Assembly (NCBI GenBank): GCA_963170055.1
Contig: CAUJGJ010000030.1
Span: 2,965,337-3,029,336 of the forward strand
Source: Halisarca cf. caerulea
Lineage: Eukaryota; Porifera; Demospongiae; Chondrillida; Halisarcidae
Length of the DNA: 64,000 bases
Reading direction: 5' to 3'
Part shown: positions 62,484-64,000 of the stretch, piece after piece
Layout of the letters: the number at the start of each line of letters is the position of its first letter
Numbering within the stretch: position 1 is the first letter of the stretch
Program-made: the position numbers and the translations under genes
The notes under the pieces: model-generated
What the model was told of the DNA's origin: nothing
Database searches by the model: none
What the model saw: the letters and a program-made list of their open reading frames with translations, nothing else

Positions 62484-64000
62484 TTATAATGTTGTTGCAA
62501 AAAGATTTAAATTCAATGATTTCTCCTGGATCACATTATTGTCTTCTACAACTGCCCAGTGATCACTCCAGTTATCATCGTCATATATTGTTTTTGCAGA
62601 CAGAGTTAATTCGATTACTTTTCCCTGATTATTGCCTTCTTCACTGCGATCACTCTGGTCATCGTCATCATCATAGACCATGTCACCACGCAACCACTCA
62701 CGTCCATCCATGTGACTGTCCTGAGTGGATTCATAGTCTTGCTCACCCTCAGCCTCCCTCCTCAACACCACACGCTCTCCACGGCCACCTCTGCAAGCCT
62801 TACACCAGACACACACTTGATAAACAACCTTGTACCCAATGTACACAGTGAAGTACAGGTAGGGTAGAGAGAGGAGGATGTAAATGACCACACCAAGGAT
62901 TGCCTTAGGAGCAACAGTGCTTGCCTGGCTGTACAGGATAATCGTGCTGATGGTTGCTATAATCACAAAGAACACAACGTCGATAACATTGTAAAGTTTG
63001 CTCTTGTAAGGTTGGAGAATGAAATGGACTAGAAGAAAGATAATCCCACTAAGGTTTTGAACAGCAACCACCAAGTAGGCAAATGGATTAAAGGCATCAT
63101 TGATGTACAGAACAAGACGATACACAAACCACACACCAGCAAAAAACACAACCTTCTTATGATAGTGTGCCTGGAATATGTCCAAGAGATAGAGTACTGC
63201 TCTTCTTTGGTAGAATCTTTCCAAACAATTTCCAGCTTTTGTGTTACACTTCTTCACTAGCCTTGGCAGGATGGGGTAGCTCATTAGAAACATTGGTGGG
63301 AAAACTATGAATATCATTACAACTGCAACCGCTAGTAACCCAAAGTATAAATGCCCATCAGATCCAAAGTACACCCAGTCACCGTGATAGTACGATCGAT
63401 GGAGATTAGGTTTAGGACATTGGTAATTTGAGTGCTGGGGGACATTAAGAGTGACTGGAGTCAAGATGGACAGAGAAATGTACGCCAGTTTACCATATGT
63501 CAACACTAAACATGTGGATATTCCATGGATCAACGATGTCCTTGATGCAAGAAATCTACGAAACTTGTACAACATTCTGTTGCCTACAACAAACAGTCTG
63601 TGTCCACAAGAGCAACACCAACCACGCTCTTGGAAGTAGAAAATCAAACTGATGGAGAGGATCAAAAAGAAAGTGTAAAAGGCAAATATGTATTCCACGG
63701 CCAAAAGTTCAATGGCATTCCAATTTCGGATGCATATGTCAATTGGCAAATCAGAGAATATGCGCAAATTCCACAGTCCATACAATGCTCGAAACACACT
63801 CAAAACATGTCGCCAAGGATAACAGTCCGTGGAGTACTCCAAATTCAGAGAATGCACAATTTGACAGAAGAAGACAAAGGAACAGAGTTCTCCACTCAGC
63901 ACTTTCACATCAAAGATCAGAATGAATACTACAATCAGAGTTGTGAAGATGAACTGTATGCTAACCCACAGTTCCCAGGCACCTGCTGGAGACAATGCAC
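62484..64000 (-). CDS. Receptor copy C (5'-partial): TM bundle and tail
   Basis: The C-terminal 505 or so codons of a third paralogue; its ectodomain lies beyond the window edge. The TM region (ELWVSIQFIFTTLIVVFILI to YLYFTVYIGYKVVYQVCVW) is nearly identical to copies A and B. The tail differs: after GDMVYDDDDDQSDRSEEG it carries an extra segment (KTIYDDDNWSDHWAVVEDNN...LNLFATTL) that repeats the acidic tail motif, so the stop lies about 25 codons later. No interruption was seen. Confidence 0.92.
   Translation of the reverse strand, partial: ALSPAGAWELWVSIQFIFTTLIVVFILIFDVKVLSGELCSFVFFCQIVHSLNLEYSTDCYPWRHVLSVFRALYGLWNLRIFSDLPIDICIRNWNAIELLAVEYIFAFYTFFLILSISLIFYFQERGWCCSCGHRLFVVGNRMLYKFRRFLASRTSLIHGISTCLVLTYGKLAYISLSILTPVTLNVPQHSNYQCPKPNLHRSYYHGDWVYFGSDGHLYFGLLAVAVVMIFIVFPPMFLMSYPILPRLVKKCNTKAGNCLERFYQRRAVLYLLDIFQAHYHKKVVFFAGVWFVYRLVLYINDAFNPFAYLVVAVQNLSGIIFLLVHFILQPYKSKLYNVIDVVFFVIIATISTIILYSQASTVAPKAILGVVIYILLSLPYLYFTVYIGYKVVYQVCVWCKACRGGRGERVVLRREAEGEQDYESTQDSHMDGREWLRGDMVYDDDDDQSDRSEEGNNQGKVIELTLSAKTIYDDDNWSDHWAVVEDNNVIQEKSLNLNLFATTL

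Larger units (their letters stand above)
49200..64000 (-). repeat. Tandem segmental duplication, unit about 6.2 kb, three copies
   Basis: Corresponding stop codons lie at 49973, 56195 and 62484 (periods 6222 and 6289 bp). Homology covers coding regions, 3' flanks (49565-49972 is nearly identical to 55784-56194; copy C is more diverged at 62000-62483) and 5' flanks (54240-54345 resembles 60372-60490, shared block GAATAAGTTCCCGCACTT). Copies A and B are closest. The third copy leaves the window. Confidence 0.93.

Overview
This window is nuclear DNA from an animal with a compact, intron-containing genome. Introns are mostly short and carry GT...AG borders, and intergenic gaps run from a few hundred bases to about 3 kb. 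A motile-cilium gene (GAS8/DRC4), a Rap2 GTPase, SPATA2-like and UBE2V-like genes, a TIR-domain gene and a tandem array of beta-helix/multi-TM receptors together suggest an early-branching metazoan. A sponge is the best guess; this is inference from gene content, not proof. Introns and spacers are unusually rich in (AC/GT)n microsatellites, GTACGTAC-type tracts and minisatellites of 17-54 bp.

Layout, left to right. 1-4.3 kb: RNMT (mRNA cap guanine-N7 methyltransferase), minus strand, last exon(s) not seen. 4.4-6.2 kb: a 1.8 kb array of a 19-bp unit just upstream of the first RNMT coding exon. 6.4-9.1 kb: a 522-aa protein with an acidic N-terminus, about 13 heptad repeats (consensus YQPPSAE) and a C-terminal TIR domain, minus. 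10.4-10.7 kb: ATP synthase subunit f, plus. 11.4-20.0 kb: complete 12-exon GAS8/DRC4, minus, sharing a 546-bp divergent promoter region with RAP2 (20.5-21.1 kb, plus). 24.2-27.2 kb: SPATA2-like PUB-domain protein, minus. 27.6-30.5 kb: complete 5-exon UBE2V, minus. 31.5-43.5 kb: complete 22-exon DHX38/PRP16 spliceosomal helicase, minus, divergent by 228 bp from a small tail-anchored protein (43.7-46.7 kb, plus). 47.9-49.2 kb: a divergent actin-like protein, minus. 49.2-64 kb: three tandem copies (about 6.2 kb period) of an intronless gene for a secreted beta-helix ectodomain joined to about nine TM segments. Copy A has one in-frame stop, copy B is intact, and copy C runs off the window.

The gene models were built by hand from exon homology and splice signals. 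For every complete spliced model the exon lengths sum to a multiple of three, and the lengths match the families (GAS8 480 aa, UBE2V 143 aa, DHX38 1193 aa). Functional themes are mRNA capping and splicing (RNMT, DHX38), ubiquitin/innate signalling (UBE2V, SPATA2-like, TIR), cilia (GAS8), and a diversifying receptor-like family.

The most notable structural finds are: a family of four tiny fold-back elements with TAGTCT...AGACTA ends and perfect 8-9 bp target-site duplications; the mosaic receptor array; the TIR/heptad protein; a 33-bp duplication that doubles an RNMT 5' splice site in frame; and GT arrays that begin exactly at 5' splice sites.
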